Assembly (NCBI GenBank): GCA_016712595.1
Contig: JADJQT010000006.1
Span: 62,001-126,000 of the forward strand
Source: Rhodospirillales bacterium
GTDB taxonomy: Bacteria > Pseudomonadota > Alphaproteobacteria > Rhodospirillales > Defluviicoccaceae
Reading direction: 5' to 3'
DNA length: 64,000 nt
Part shown: positions 44,714 to 53,098 of the stretch, piece after piece
How the letters are laid out: every line of letters begins with the position of its first letter
Position numbering within the stretch: position 1 is the stretch's first letter
Position numbers and translations under genes: made by a program
Notes under the pieces: model-generated
Databases searched by the model: none
Told to the model about the DNA's origin: nothing
Seen by the model: only the letters and a program-made list of their open reading frames with translations

Positions 44714-45361
44714 TCAGCGTGCCGTACCAACCGGTATGACCTGTGGGCTGCGTAGGTCGGCATGGGCGTGCTGCACGATCCGCCATCCGCCGCTAATACC
44801 GAGCGCAGCCATAATCGCGGCCACGATCAGGTCTGGCCACACGCTTCCGGTGCCGAACACGCCTCCTGCCGCCGCGAGCACGGCGAGGTTGCCGATCGCG
44901 TCGTTGCGCGAGCAAATCCACACGGAACGCATGTTCGCATCGCCCGTACGGAAGCGATAGAGCATCAGCGCCACGCAGCCGTTGGCGAGAAGAGCCAAGA
45001 CGCCAATCACTCCCATGGTCTCAGCCTTGGGCAAAATGCCGGCATAGGCGTGCCATGCCGTCGAAAGCAGCACGCCCGCGCCCAAAAGACCGAGCGACCA
45101 GCCCTTGAGCTGGGCGGCCCGCGCCCGCCAGGTTAGCGCCATGCCGGCGACGCTGAGGCTGAGCGCGTAGTTGGCAGCGTCGCCCAGGAAATCGATGGCA
45201 TCGGCCTGAAGCGAGGCGGAGCCCGCCGCGACGCCGCCGACGATCTCAGTCAGGAACATGGAGGCGTTGACTGCGAGGGCGATCCACAGCGCCCGGCGCC
45301 AGTGTGGGCTGTTAAGCTCCTGGTAGGAGGAGCAATGGTTATTGTGGCAGCAGCCGGCCAT
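44714..45361 (-). CDS. Cation diffusion facilitator (CzcD/ZntA-like heavy-metal efflux) protein
   Basis: 215 residues. The N-terminus is Cys/His-rich (MAGCCHNNHCSSYQE), and about six membrane helices follow. Metal-site motifs lie in SASLQADAIDFLGDAANYALSL (helix 2) and WICSRNDAIGNLAVL (helix 5), the paired Asp/Asn/His positions of the CDF family. It lacks the longer cytoplasmic C-terminal domain of most members. Divergent from the MerR regulator with a MerR-type operator between them, so its expression is presumably metal-induced (Zn, Cd or Pb). Confidence 0.85.
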   Translation of the reverse strand: MAGCCHNNHCSSYQELNSPHWRRALWIALAVNASMFLTEIVGGVAAGSASLQADAIDFLGDAANYALSLSVAGMALTWRARAAQLKGWSLGLLGAGVLLSTAWHAYAGILPKAETMGVIGVLALLANGCVALMLYRFRTGDANMRSVWICSRNDAIGNLAVLAAAGGVFGTGSVWPDLIVAAIMAALGISGGWRIVQHAHADLRSPQVIPVGTAR

Positions 45362-45399
45362 TTGTTCACCTCGTCAAATCCGATGAACGCACCATATGC

Positions 45400-45420
45400 A
45401 CCCTGTTGTCACTACAGGGT
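45400..45420 (-). promoter_or_regulatory. MerR-type operator/promoter of the metal-efflux gene
   Basis: A 21-base imperfect dyad ACCCTGTTG-TCA-CTACAGGGT lies in the 66-base divergent gap. On the minus strand it is positioned between a -35 TTGACC (45419-45424) and a -10-like CATATG or TATGGT, with a long spacer of about 19-21 bases. The long spacer spanned by a dyad is the hallmark of MerR-activated promoters. Confidence 0.8.
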
Positions 45421-45427
45421 CAAGACC

Positions 45428-45976
45428 ATGGCGCGGTTGGCAATCGGTGATCTTGCGAAACGGACAGGCACCACGGTGGAGACGATCCGCTACTATGAGC
45501 GGATCGGCCTGCTGCCGGAGCCGGGACGCACCGAGGGCAATTACCGCGCCTATGACAAAGGGCACCTTGGACGGCTGAGCTTCATCCGGCGCGCTCGCAA
45601 CCTCGGCTTCTCGCTCAATCAGGTCCGCGAGCTGCTGGGACTGGCCGACCAGCGGGACAGTTCCTGCGAGGCGGTGGATATGATCGCGCGGCAACACTTG
45701 GCCGAAGTCGAGCGCAAGATCGCCGACCTCAACGCGCTTCGCGACGAACTGACCGACCTCATTGGCCGCTGTCATCGGGGCACAATCGCCGAATGCCGCA
45801 TTCTTGAAACGCTCGCGCCAGCCCGTTCAACGCAGGCATGCGCCATTCAAGCTGACGATGCCTGCGCACGGACCGACACGCACGGCACATCGCCGGCCGG
45901 ATGCGGCACGCATTCGATCACCCACCGCTCGCGGCAGGCAGCGGGCCCGCATCGTGAAGAACGAAGGAGAGGCTGA
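45428..45976 (+). CDS. MerR-family heavy-metal-responsive regulator (ZntR/CadR/PbrR-like)
   Basis: 182 residues. The helix-turn-helix start ARLAIGDLAKRTGTTVETIRYYERIGLLPEPGRTEGNYRAY is classic MerR. The dimerisation helix follows. The metal-binding Cys pattern is SSCEAVDMIARQ, then GRCHRGTIAECRILETL, which parallels ZntR/CadR/PbrR. After residue about 137 there is an extra Cys/His-containing tail (CAIQADDACARTDTHG and CGTHSITHRS) not found in the core family. It likely senses Zn, Cd or Pb and controls the divergent CDF gene. Its stop overlaps the next ATG by one base (TGATG). Confidence 0.88.
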   Translation: MARLAIGDLAKRTGTTVETIRYYERIGLLPEPGRTEGNYRAYDKGHLGRLSFIRRARNLGFSLNQVRELLGLADQRDSSCEAVDMIARQHLAEVERKIADLNALRDELTDLIGRCHRGTIAECRILETLAPARSTQACAIQADDACARTDTHGTSPAGCGTHSITHRSRQAAGPHREERRRG

Positions 45977-46413
45977 TGAGACCGTTGACCGTGCAGTGGC
46001 AGTTCTGGGCCTTGCTCTCGGCGGGGTTCGCCGCCCTCACGGCGATTTTCGGCAAGGTCGGCGTGGAGACGATCAATCCGGATCTGGCAACGCTGATCCG
46101 CACGATCGTCATCGCCCTGTTGCTGACCCTGATCCTCGCAGCGACGGGAGGGTTTCAAAGTCCGGACTCCATTTCTTTTCGCTCGTCCGTCTTTCTGGCG
46201 CTTTCCGGTCTCGCCACCGGGGCCTCTTGGATCTGTTATTTCCGCGCTCTGAAGCTCGGCCAGGCCTCGCAGGTAGCGCCGATCGACAAGCTCAGCGTTG
46301 TCCTCGTTGCCGCCTTCGGGGTCGCGTTTCTAGGCGAGCGCCTGTCAGCAATAAACTGGCTCGGAATCCTCCTGGTTGCCGCGGGTGCCCTGCTGGTCGC
46401 TCACAGACCGTGA
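45976..46413 (+). CDS. EamA/DMT-family half-transporter
   Basis: 145 residues with four or five membrane helices and a single EamA repeat: FWALLSAGFAALTAIFGKVGVETINP, then FLALSGLATGASWICYFRALKLGQASQVAPIDKLSVVLVAAFGVAFLGERLS. It is a small-multidrug-resistance-like half-length protein that probably acts as a dimer. The start overlaps the merR stop and is preceded by AAGGAGAGG, so translation is coupled. Co-expression with a metal-responsive regulator is unusual and may point to a metal- or metallophore-linked substrate; that is inference. Confidence 0.83.
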   Translation: MRPLTVQWQFWALLSAGFAALTAIFGKVGVETINPDLATLIRTIVIALLLTLILAATGGFQSPDSISFRSSVFLALSGLATGASWICYFRALKLGQASQVAPIDKLSVVLVAAFGVAFLGERLSAINWLGILLVAAGALLVAHRP

Positions 46414-47026
46414 TTTGAGTCTGGGGAATAAACCTACGTCACCGGCAAATCGATCACGGCGCCATTACCAGCATCCACCCCGGTCATGACATGCGGCGCT
46501 GAACCGTCAAGGCGATCGCGAGTTAAACCCCCATAAAAAGGGTGGATTTACCCCGTTTGTTGACAAATTGGCTAAATTTAACTAGGCTTAAATCTTGTCT
46601 TAGCGCAGCCGTTGATCCGAGGTGGGTGTAGGGGCGGATGTCGCGGGCGGGGGAAACACGAAATCCTGGTTGGCACGAGCACTGGATTCGCTGTCGCGCG
46701 GATTGATCTGGTTCTTCCTCTCGCGAAGAGAGGACATGAGCAGAGTAATCTTTCAAAGTCGGGCAAATTCCGTGCGATGCAAGCGGCGCGGCGTCGTTGT
46801 CCGCGTGCGCGCGGCGAAACCGATGCACTGCACGCGGCGTGGATATCGATCGCGTTGCTGTTGGCGAAAACATGCCGGGGCGCCCTTCTGCAGGTGGGCT
46901 TGGCTGGCCGACCGTCATCAAGGCACGGACCGGATTTGATATGCGGTAAGGCGTATCGATGCCCTTCCCCGCTGACCGAGAACCAGAACCGGGCCGGTTG
47001 CGGGGTTGAAGTTGGGAGGTTAAGTC
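46414..47026. other. Upstream region of the conflict island, no gene supported
   Basis: About 610 bases. Frames on both strands here read as shadow or random sequence. It includes an AT-richer stretch with a sigma70-like promoter at 46560-46588 and then about 440 bases before the nSTAND start codon, long enough for a leader or small RNA. None is identified. Confidence 0.4.
46560..46588 (+). promoter_or_regulatory. Candidate sigma70 promoter for the nSTAND gene
   Basis: A consensus -35 TTGACA (46560-46565), a 17-base spacer and a -10-like TAGGCT (46583-46588) in locally AT-rich DNA. The -10 is only a 3 of 6 match. It would give a 5' leader of about 430 bases. Confidence 0.4.
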
Positions 47027-50000
47027 ATGGACGAGACAACCGGTGGCATCGTCATCGGCAGCGTTGGGGGTGATCTCTCGCTGCAAGCCGGCGGCGACAT
47101 CGTTGCCGGCAACAAGACGATCATCAACACCATCGTTCAGCGCATCGCCAAGGAGCTGACGACAACCCCCTATAAATTCCTTGCCTCGTACGACATCCCC
47201 GACCGCGACATTTTTTACGGTCGCGATACCGTTATCGCCGAGCTGGCAGCGCAAGTCGGCCGCCAGAAGATCATCCTCATCAACGGCGCTTCGGGAGCGG
47301 GCAAGAGTTCGCTGGTCAATGCCGGCCTCATTCCACGCGTTGCCGACAACGGCTACACGTTCGTCTCGTTCCGTGAATACAGTGACCCGCTCGAACAGCT
47401 TCATGCGCGCCTCAAGCCGGCACCAGAAGGCACTCAACAGCAATCTCCGGCGGCGCTAGCCGATGATCCCGCCTTATTCCTGCGCTTCATTGAATCCTTC
47501 GGCACACTGCCTATCGTCATCTTCCTTGATCAATTCGAGAGATTCTTCGTCCGGGTGGCGGATAACAAGCGTTGTGCGTTCATCACCGCGTTCAACCATT
47601 GCCTGCAGAGCAGCCGCGCCCAGGACATCTGTTTCGTTCTGGCCCTCCGCCGCGAGTTTCTTGGCCAGTTGACGAGCGAGTTCGAAGAGCAGATCCCCGA
47701 CTTTCTCAATCAGGCCTATCGGATCAACCTGCTGCCGTTGAACAAGGACGAGGCGCGCGAAGCCATCCTTAGGCCCATCGATAACACCAGCTTGAAGATC
47801 CAGTACGATGAGGCGTTCGTCGATAACGTGCTGCTTGCCGGCCTCGCCGAGCAGACCGGCCACGGCGCCAGCGTCGATCCGCCGCACCTGCAGATCGTCT
47901 GTAACCAGCTCTTCGAGGCGGCGCGCCAACGACTGCAGACGCGTGGCGCGGTGCTGATCAACCGCGTGCTTTACGATGAACTCGGCGGCGCCGAGACCAT
48001 TCTCAACACCTACCTGGACAAGGTGGTCGAAGACATCGCCCAGGACCCGGACCGAATTGCCATCTTGCATTCGATTTTGAAGACGATGATCGATGCCGGC
48101 AGCGGGACCCGCGCCTTTATCGCCGTCAGCGACTTTCGCCGGGCGCTGCCGGACGTGAATGAGGCCGAGATCTTCAGACTGGTCGAAAAACTGCTCGATC
48201 GCCGGGTGGTCGAGGAGCGCCAGTCCGCCTACTCCTTATCGCACGAGCACATGGTGGGGAAGGTTAAGGAATGGTTCGACCCACGTGAGCTGGAGCGCAA
48301 GCGTGCCGCGGAGACGCTGGGCCGGGGGATCATGGAATGGCAGAATTCGGCGGCGCTGCTCAACCGCCGGCAGGTGGAAGGCATCCGCACCTGGATTCCC
48401 GAGCTCAACGACGAAGAGCAAGCGCTCCTTCGTGCCAGTGAGGAGCACTTCGAAGGTGAAGAGCGCAAGGAAGTCGCCCGCAAGCGCTTGAAGAAAGTCA
48501 GCCTTTACGGCGCGGCGGTCTTCACCCTGGTTGTCATGGCGCTGGGTGGATTCTCCTGGATCCAAAAACTCGAGGCCGATGAACAAAGAAATGCCGCGGT
48601 TGCCGCGCGGGATCAGGCGGTGCGCAACGAGTCCAAAGCGCTCGCCGCCGTGGCCAAGAATGAATTGACCGCGGGATCGCCGGGCATCGCGGTCCGCGTT
48701 GCGCTGGCCGCTTTACCACAAACGCCGGCGGACACCGAAAGATCTTACGCGCCGGAAGCGGAGGTCGCTCTTTTTCAGAGCGTGCTCGAGAGCCGGGAGA
48801 TGCGCCGCTTCGTCGACCACGCGGCAGGTCTGTCTTCGGCCGCCTTCAGCCCCGACGGCCGCACCGTCGTCACCGCCGCCAAGGACGATACCGCCCGGCT
48901 ATGGGACGTGGCATCGGAAAAGCAGATCGCGGTGCTGCACCACACCGGCCCCGTTGTCTCGGCCGCTTTCAGCCCCGACGGCCGCACCGTCGTCACCGCA
49001 TCCGCGGACAAGACGGCGCGGCTGTGGAATGCGCAGACGGGCAAGGAAATCGTGGCGCTGCTTGGCCACGCGGACGAAGTGTCGTCCGCCGCGTTCAGTC
49101 CCGACGGCCGTACCATCGTGACCGCCTCCCACGACAGGACCGCACGGCTGTGGGAGGTGGCGACGGGCAAGGAAATCGCGGTGCTGCGTGGTCACGAAGG
49201 ATGGTTATTCTCTGCCGGCTTCAGTCCCGACGGTCGCACGGTGATCACGACTTCGGCGGACAAGATCGCCCGGCTGTGGGATACGACGAGCGCCAGCGAA
49301 CGCGCCCAGCTTCGCCATGACAACGAAGTGTACGCCGCTTCGTTTAGTCCTGACGGCCGGACCGTTGTCACCGCCTCGCGGGACAAGACCGCCCGGCTGT
49401 GGGATGTGGCGACGGGCAAGGAAATCACCGTGCTGCGCGGCCACGAGAATGACGTGTCCGCCGCCATCTTCAGCCCTGACGGCAATACCATTGTTACAAC
49501 GTCGCTCGGCAAGACCGCCCGGCTGTGGGATGCCGCGACCGGCAGGCAGATTGCCGAATTGCGCCATGACGACGCCATTTACACAGCGGCGTTCAGCCCC
49601 GACGGCCACACGATCGTTACCGCCTCACGGGACAAAACCGCGCGGCTGTGGGCCGCTGCGACCGGCACCGCGCTGGTGGTGCTGCGCGGCCATGATGCCG
49701 ACGTGACCGCTGCCGCTTTCAGCCCCGACGGCCGCACCATCGTCACCGCGTCCGGCGATGAGACTGCCCGGCTGTGGGACGTGGCGACCGGCGTTCTACG
49801 CCATGAGGATCGCGTCTTCGCTGCCGCTTTCAGCCCCGACGGCCGCACCATCGTCACCGCGTCCGCGGATAAGACCGCGCGGCTGTGGGACGTGGCAACC
49901 GGCAAAGGCATCGCGGTGCTGCGCGGCCATGACAATGATGTCACTGCCGTCGCCTTCAGCCCCGATGGCCATACCGTTGCCACCGCCTCCCGCGACAAGA

Positions 50001-50959
50001 CGGCGCGGCTGTGGGATACAAAAACCGATCAGGAAATCGCGATCCTGCGCGGCCACGAGGGCGATGTGTCCTCTATCGCCTTCAGCCCCGGCGGCCGCAC
50101 TGTCCTTACCGCCTCCCGCGACAGGACTGCACGGTTGTGGGACACGGCGACCGGCAAAAACATCGCCGTATTGCGCGGCCATGAAAACGACGTGAACGCC
50201 GCCGCGTTCAGCCCCGACGGGCGTAAGATCGTCACCGCCTCCCGCGACCGGACCGGGCGCCTCTGGGACGCGGCGACCGGCAAGGAAATCACCGTGCTGC
50301 GGGGCCATGAGAGCGATGTCTACGCCGCCGCGTTCAGCCCCGACGGCCGCACCGTCGTCACCGTCTCCCGGGACCGGACCGGGCGGCTGTGGGACGCGGA
50401 AACCGGCAAGGCAATCGCCGTGCTGCGCGGTCATGACAACGACGTGTCCTCCGCCGCGTTCAGCCCCGATGGCCGCACGATTGTCACAACATCCCTCGAC
50501 AAGACGGCGCGCTTGTGGGATGCGGCGACGGGCGAGGCGATCGTCGTCCTCACCGGCCATGGCGGATGGGTGCTTTCCGCTGCCTTCAGTCCCGACGGTC
50601 GCACCATCGTCACCGCCTCTCGGGACAAGACCGCCAGACTGTGGGATACCGCGACCGGCGAGGAAATCGCCGTATTGCCTCATGACAACGATGTCTCCTT
50701 CGCCGCCTTCAGCTTCGACGGTCGTACCGTGTTGACAGCCGGAGGCAGCGTGGCACGCACATGGGCGGTACCGCCGCGTGGACACGAGCTGATCGACCTC
50801 GCCTGCGCACGGATGCCGTGGCCGCTCTCGCACGAGCAACAAAAGCGTTTTGGCGTTGAAGACGAGTGGTGCACGCTGGAGATTTCCGCAGAGCTTCGCG
50901 CCAAGCTGGGGCTGAACGCGCTGTTGGCGGACGCGGGGACCGGCGATCCGGCGCACTAA
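47027..50959 (+). CDS. nSTAND (NLR-like) NTPase with WD40 repeats
   Basis: 1,310 residues. N-terminal Gly-rich motif at 10-32 (VGGDLSLQAGGDIVAGNK). STAND/AAA NTPase domain at about 55-330, with Walker A GASGAGKS (87-94) and Walker B IVIFLDQFERFF (Asp168). Helical arm at about 330-490. One transmembrane helix at about 491-513 (YGAAVFTLVVMALGGFSWI). About 16 WD40 units from 595 to 1243, mostly ending in TARLWD. The architecture is that of bacterial NLR-like sensors: WD40 recognises a trigger and the NTPase oligomerises. The next gene is a TIR effector that repeats the N-terminal motif. No RBS stronger than GGGAGG, about eight bases before the ATG. Confidence 0.87.
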   Translation: MDETTGGIVIGSVGGDLSLQAGGDIVAGNKTIINTIVQRIAKELTTTPYKFLASYDIPDRDIFYGRDTVIAELAAQVGRQKIILINGASGAGKSSLVNAGLIPRVADNGYTFVSFREYSDPLEQLHARLKPAPEGTQQQSPAALADDPALFLRFIESFGTLPIVIFLDQFERFFVRVADNKRCAFITAFNHCLQSSRAQDICFVLALRREFLGQLTSEFEEQIPDFLNQAYRINLLPLNKDEAREAILRPIDNTSLKIQYDEAFVDNVLLAGLAEQTGHGASVDPPHLQIVCNQLFEAARQRLQTRGAVLINRVLYDELGGAETILNTYLDKVVEDIAQDPDRIAILHSILKTMIDAGSGTRAFIAVSDFRRALPDVNEAEIFRLVEKLLDRRVVEERQSAYSLSHEHMVGKVKEWFDPRELERKRAAETLGRGIMEWQNSAALLNRRQVEGIRTWIPELNDEEQALLRASEEHFEGEERKEVARKRLKKVSLYGAAVFTLVVMALGGFSWIQKLEADEQRNAAVAARDQAVRNESKALAAVAKNELTAGSPGIAVRVALAALPQTPADTERSYAPEAEVALFQSVLESREMRRFVDHAAGLSSAAFSPDGRTVVTAAKDDTARLWDVASEKQIAVLHHTGPVVSAAFSPDGRTVVTASADKTARLWNAQTGKEIVALLGHADEVSSAAFSPDGRTIVTASHDRTARLWEVATGKEIAVLRGHEGWLFSAGFSPDGRTVITTSADKIARLWDTTSASERAQLRHDNEVYAASFSPDGRTVVTASRDKTARLWDVATGKEITVLRGHENDVSAAIFSPDGNTIVTTSLGKTARLWDAATGRQIAELRHDDAIYTAAFSPDGHTIVTASRDKTARLWAAATGTALVVLRGHDADVTAAAFSPDGRTIVTASGDETARLWDVATGVLRHEDRVFAAAFSPDGRTIVTASADKTARLWDVATGKGIAVLRGHDNDVTAVAFSPDGHTVATASRDKTARLWDTKTDQEIAILRGHEGDVSSIAFSPGGRTVLTASRDRTARLWDTATGKNIAVLRGHENDVNAAAFSPDGRKIVTASRDRTGRLWDAATGKEITVLRGHESDVYAAAFSPDGRTVVTVSRDRTGRLWDAETGKAIAVLRGHDNDVSSAAFSPDGRTIVTTSLDKTARLWDAATGEAIVVLTGHGGWVLSAAFSPDGRTIVTASRDKTARLWDTATGEEIAVLPHDNDVSFAAFSFDGRTVLTAGGSVARTWAVPPRGHELIDLACARMPWPLSHEQQKRFGVEDEWCTLEISAELRAKLGLNALLADAGTGDPAH
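48810..50755 (+). repeat. Tandem WD40-encoding repeats, about 126-bp period
   Basis: Sixteen consecutive units of 41-42 codons within the nSTAND gene. Most share near-identical cores such as FSPDGRTIVTAS and DKTARLWD. The high similarity between units at DNA level suggests recent duplication and concerted evolution, as in fungal NLR WD40 domains. Some units lack the GH dipeptide and are three bases shorter. Confidence 0.85.
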
Positions 50960-51016
50960 GAACGCAAGTGCAATCGCTGAAACGATCTTGGAGCCTCTCG
51001 CCATCGGTGATAACCC

Positions 51017-51991
51017 ATGAAAAAATCGAGGGCTTTTTTCAGTTATGCCCGTGCGAATTCGGAGTACGTTCTAAGGCTGGCGAAAGATTTGCGCGCGGCT
51101 GGGATAAATCTCTGGCTTGACCAACTCGACATAGCACCGGGCGAGCGTTGGGATCAGTCGATCCAACAGGCATTGGAAGACTGCGGAACACTTCTCGTCA
51201 TTCTTTCCCCAGCGTCTGTCCGTTCGCAGAACGTCATGGATGAAGTGTCATTCGCACTTCAAGCGCAAAAGCGAATACTTCCGATAGTATACGAACATTG
51301 CGAGATACCCTTTCGTTTGCGCCGCCTCCAATATATCGACCTTACCGACAACGACGCCCCTGATTACTCGCGACTGCTCGACGTATTGGCGAGTGAGCCT
51401 GCACCCAGGTGGGAACGCGAACACAGTCAGCCTGAACAACGCACGCGCCACGACGCTCCGCCATCACCCGCTGCGCCGGCCGTGAGTGCCAAGGGCGGCT
51501 TCAATTTCGGCTGTGTGGGCGGGAACGTCAGCGTTCGCGCCGGTGGTGACATCGTCGCCGGCGACAAGGTCATTCAAACGACGACAACGACCACGACGAT
51601 CAGCACCGGCTTCAAGAAGGAGGACGACAAGCAGCGGTTTTTGCACGAGATCGACGAACTGTGCGCGACGTTGCGCCGGTTGCAGGCAAAGATGCACGAA
51701 ACGCCGGGGTTGGATGAGGACATCACGGATGAGATGACCGGCGATCTCCTCCGGCAGATCGGGGCGCTGAAACTGATCAAATCGGTCGCCGCCGCCCTTG
51801 CGATCGCCGAACAACCGCCGCCGGAGGAGCGCAAGAACATTGAATCCGCCCTGCAAGGCGCCTGTTCCGTCCTCGATAAGGTGAAGGGCGTCTGCGACCG
51901 ATCGCTCGGAGCCGCCGAGGCCGTCGCCGCCTGCATCGGCAAAGCGATGCCGCTCGTTCTTTCGGCGCGTCATCTATTCGGTTTGCCATGA
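51017..51991 (+). CDS. TIR-domain effector carrying the same Gly-rich motif as the upstream nSTAND
   Basis: 324 residues. TIR domain at 1-130: RAFFSYARANSEYVLRLAKDL, NLWLDQLDIAPGERW, TLLVILSPASVRSQNVMDEVSF, with Glu76 at the catalytic NADase position. A Pro-rich linker follows, then the motif at 164-186 (VGGNVSVRAGGDIVAGDK). A Thr-only run and a helical C-terminal part (about 200-320) follow. Fifteen of 23 motif positions are identical to the nSTAND N-terminus. In bacterial NLR systems such shared motifs are amyloid-type adaptors linking sensor to effector; assigning that role here is inference. It lies 57 bases after the nSTAND gene, in operon position. Confidence 0.85.
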   Translation: MKKSRAFFSYARANSEYVLRLAKDLRAAGINLWLDQLDIAPGERWDQSIQQALEDCGTLLVILSPASVRSQNVMDEVSFALQAQKRILPIVYEHCEIPFRLRRLQYIDLTDNDAPDYSRLLDVLASEPAPRWEREHSQPEQRTRHDAPPSPAAPAVSAKGGFNFGCVGGNVSVRAGGDIVAGDKVIQTTTTTTTISTGFKKEDDKQRFLHEIDELCATLRRLQAKMHETPGLDEDITDEMTGDLLRQIGALKLIKSVAAALAIAEQPPPEERKNIESALQGACSVLDKVKGVCDRSLGAAEAVAACIGKAMPLVLSARHLFGLP

Positions 51992-52088
51992 ACAAGAGCG
52001 CCGAATGAGTGCACGACCGCCACCGGACAGAGGCGCGGACTCTGATCGCGACGATTGTGGCAAAAACACAATGAAAAGCGAAATCAAC

Positions 52089-52118
52089 TTCAAACTTATT
52101 GGCCCCATATGGTACAAT
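52089..52118 (+). promoter_or_regulatory. Weak promoter candidate before the glycine-zipper lipoprotein
   Basis: -10-like TACAAT (52113-52118) with a -35-like TTCAAA (52089-52094), spacer 18, in AT-rich DNA between the TIR gene and the lipoprotein gene. It would start a second transcript in the island. Confidence 0.3.
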
Positions 52119-52176
52119 TTATGAGTTGTCTCGTGAGGCAGCGAGAAAGCAGTGTGACATGCCGGGGGGCTCGTCC

Positions 52177-53097
52177 ATGCAAATTTTGCGATATTGTGTG
52201 ATTATGCTAGCGACCGGCAGCGCGAGTATGCTGGCAAGTTGCTCGACAGCACCATCCCATTATATGGAGGTCGAGAATGATAGCTGCGCGGCGCAGCGTG
52301 GAGAACTGAAGGCGGTTGACGATTATTTCAACCAGTCCCTGATTGAAGGGACAGCGATCGGTGCCGCCGCAGGCGGATTGACCGGCGCGCTGGCGGGATA
52401 TCTCGTCCGGCATGACGCGGGTGATATGGTGATCGGCGCCACCGCCGGCATGATTACCGGGGGCGTCGGCGGTTATTTCGCCGCCCGTTCCCAGGCGATC
52501 AGCGATCGTGACGCCCTGGTCAAAACGGTTTACGACGACGTGACCAAAGAGAACGTTCAGGTCAATCGCGCAACCGCGGCATTTACCAATCTCCGGGACT
52601 GCCGATTGGCGGCGGCCAACGCAATCAAGCGGAGCTACCGCGAGGGAACCTTGCGCGAGGCCGATGCCAGGGCGCAACTGTCCCGTGAGCGTCAGCTCTT
52701 CGACCAGGACATTGCCTACGCCGAGCGGATCGGCGCGCAGATGCAAAAGCGCAATGCCGAATTCATGAACGCAGCGACCGAGCTCGATAAGAGGGACGAC
52801 GTTGTCGTTGCCAGCCGCGAAAAGCCTGCGCCTGCCTCGTCGTCGCGATCCAAGAAGGTGGCAACGAAGAAGAAAACAAAAGCGCCGCCACCGCCGACAG
52901 CGACCTCCCGTGTCATGACCGTCGCGGAAAGCAGCCAGGACAGCGTCCAGGCCTACAATGGAAATATCGAGGCGGCCAAGGCGGAAAGCGGCAGCAGCTT
53001 TGATCTCGCGGCATTGGATGGACGCGGACACTATCACGCCATGCTCCTCATAAGCCCGATCGTGGGCAGGCGGCAAAAACCGGTCGTGCAGGCTTAG
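52177..53097 (+). CDS. Glycine-zipper lipoprotein
   Basis: 306 residues. A signal peptide is followed by the lipobox LAS-Cys22 (MLASCSTAP). Two Gly-zipper membrane segments follow: GTAIGAAAGGLTGALAGYLV and MVIGATAGMITGGVGGYFAA, as in OmpA-associated or pore-type lipoproteins. The rest is helical and charged, then a Lys/Pro-rich linker and a C-terminal tail. The ATG at 52177 was chosen because GGGGGG precedes it and it directly opens the signal peptide; ATG 52159 is six codons earlier. The gene ends one base before the GTG of the WD40/caspase gene, so they are co-expressed. Function unknown; membrane insertion by glycine zippers is suggestive of an effector or anchor. Confidence 0.75.
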   Translation: MQILRYCVIMLATGSASMLASCSTAPSHYMEVENDSCAAQRGELKAVDDYFNQSLIEGTAIGAAAGGLTGALAGYLVRHDAGDMVIGATAGMITGGVGGYFAARSQAISDRDALVKTVYDDVTKENVQVNRATAAFTNLRDCRLAAANAIKRSYREGTLREADARAQLSRERQLFDQDIAYAERIGAQMQKRNAEFMNAATELDKRDDVVVASREKPAPASSSRSKKVATKKKTKAPPPPTATSRVMTVAESSQDSVQAYNGNIEAAKAESGSSFDLAALDGRGHYHAMLLISPIVGRRQKPVVQA

Positions 53098-53098
53098 C

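Noticed and set aside
46523..47443. Minus-strand frame of about 306 codons overlapping the nSTAND start
   Set aside because: It lies opposite the well-supported nSTAND gene, and its amino-acid make-up and lack of any motif are those of an antisense frame in high-GC DNA.
48810..50755. Repeats that could be mistaken for a CRISPR-type or minisatellite array
   Set aside because: Units keep the reading frame and encode WD40 blades. There is no constant-length repeat with unique spacers and there are no cas genes.
49796..51004. 402-codon minus-strand frame across the WD40 region
   Set aside because: It repeats with the same 126-base period as the WD40 units on the other strand, so it is the antisense image of those repeats.
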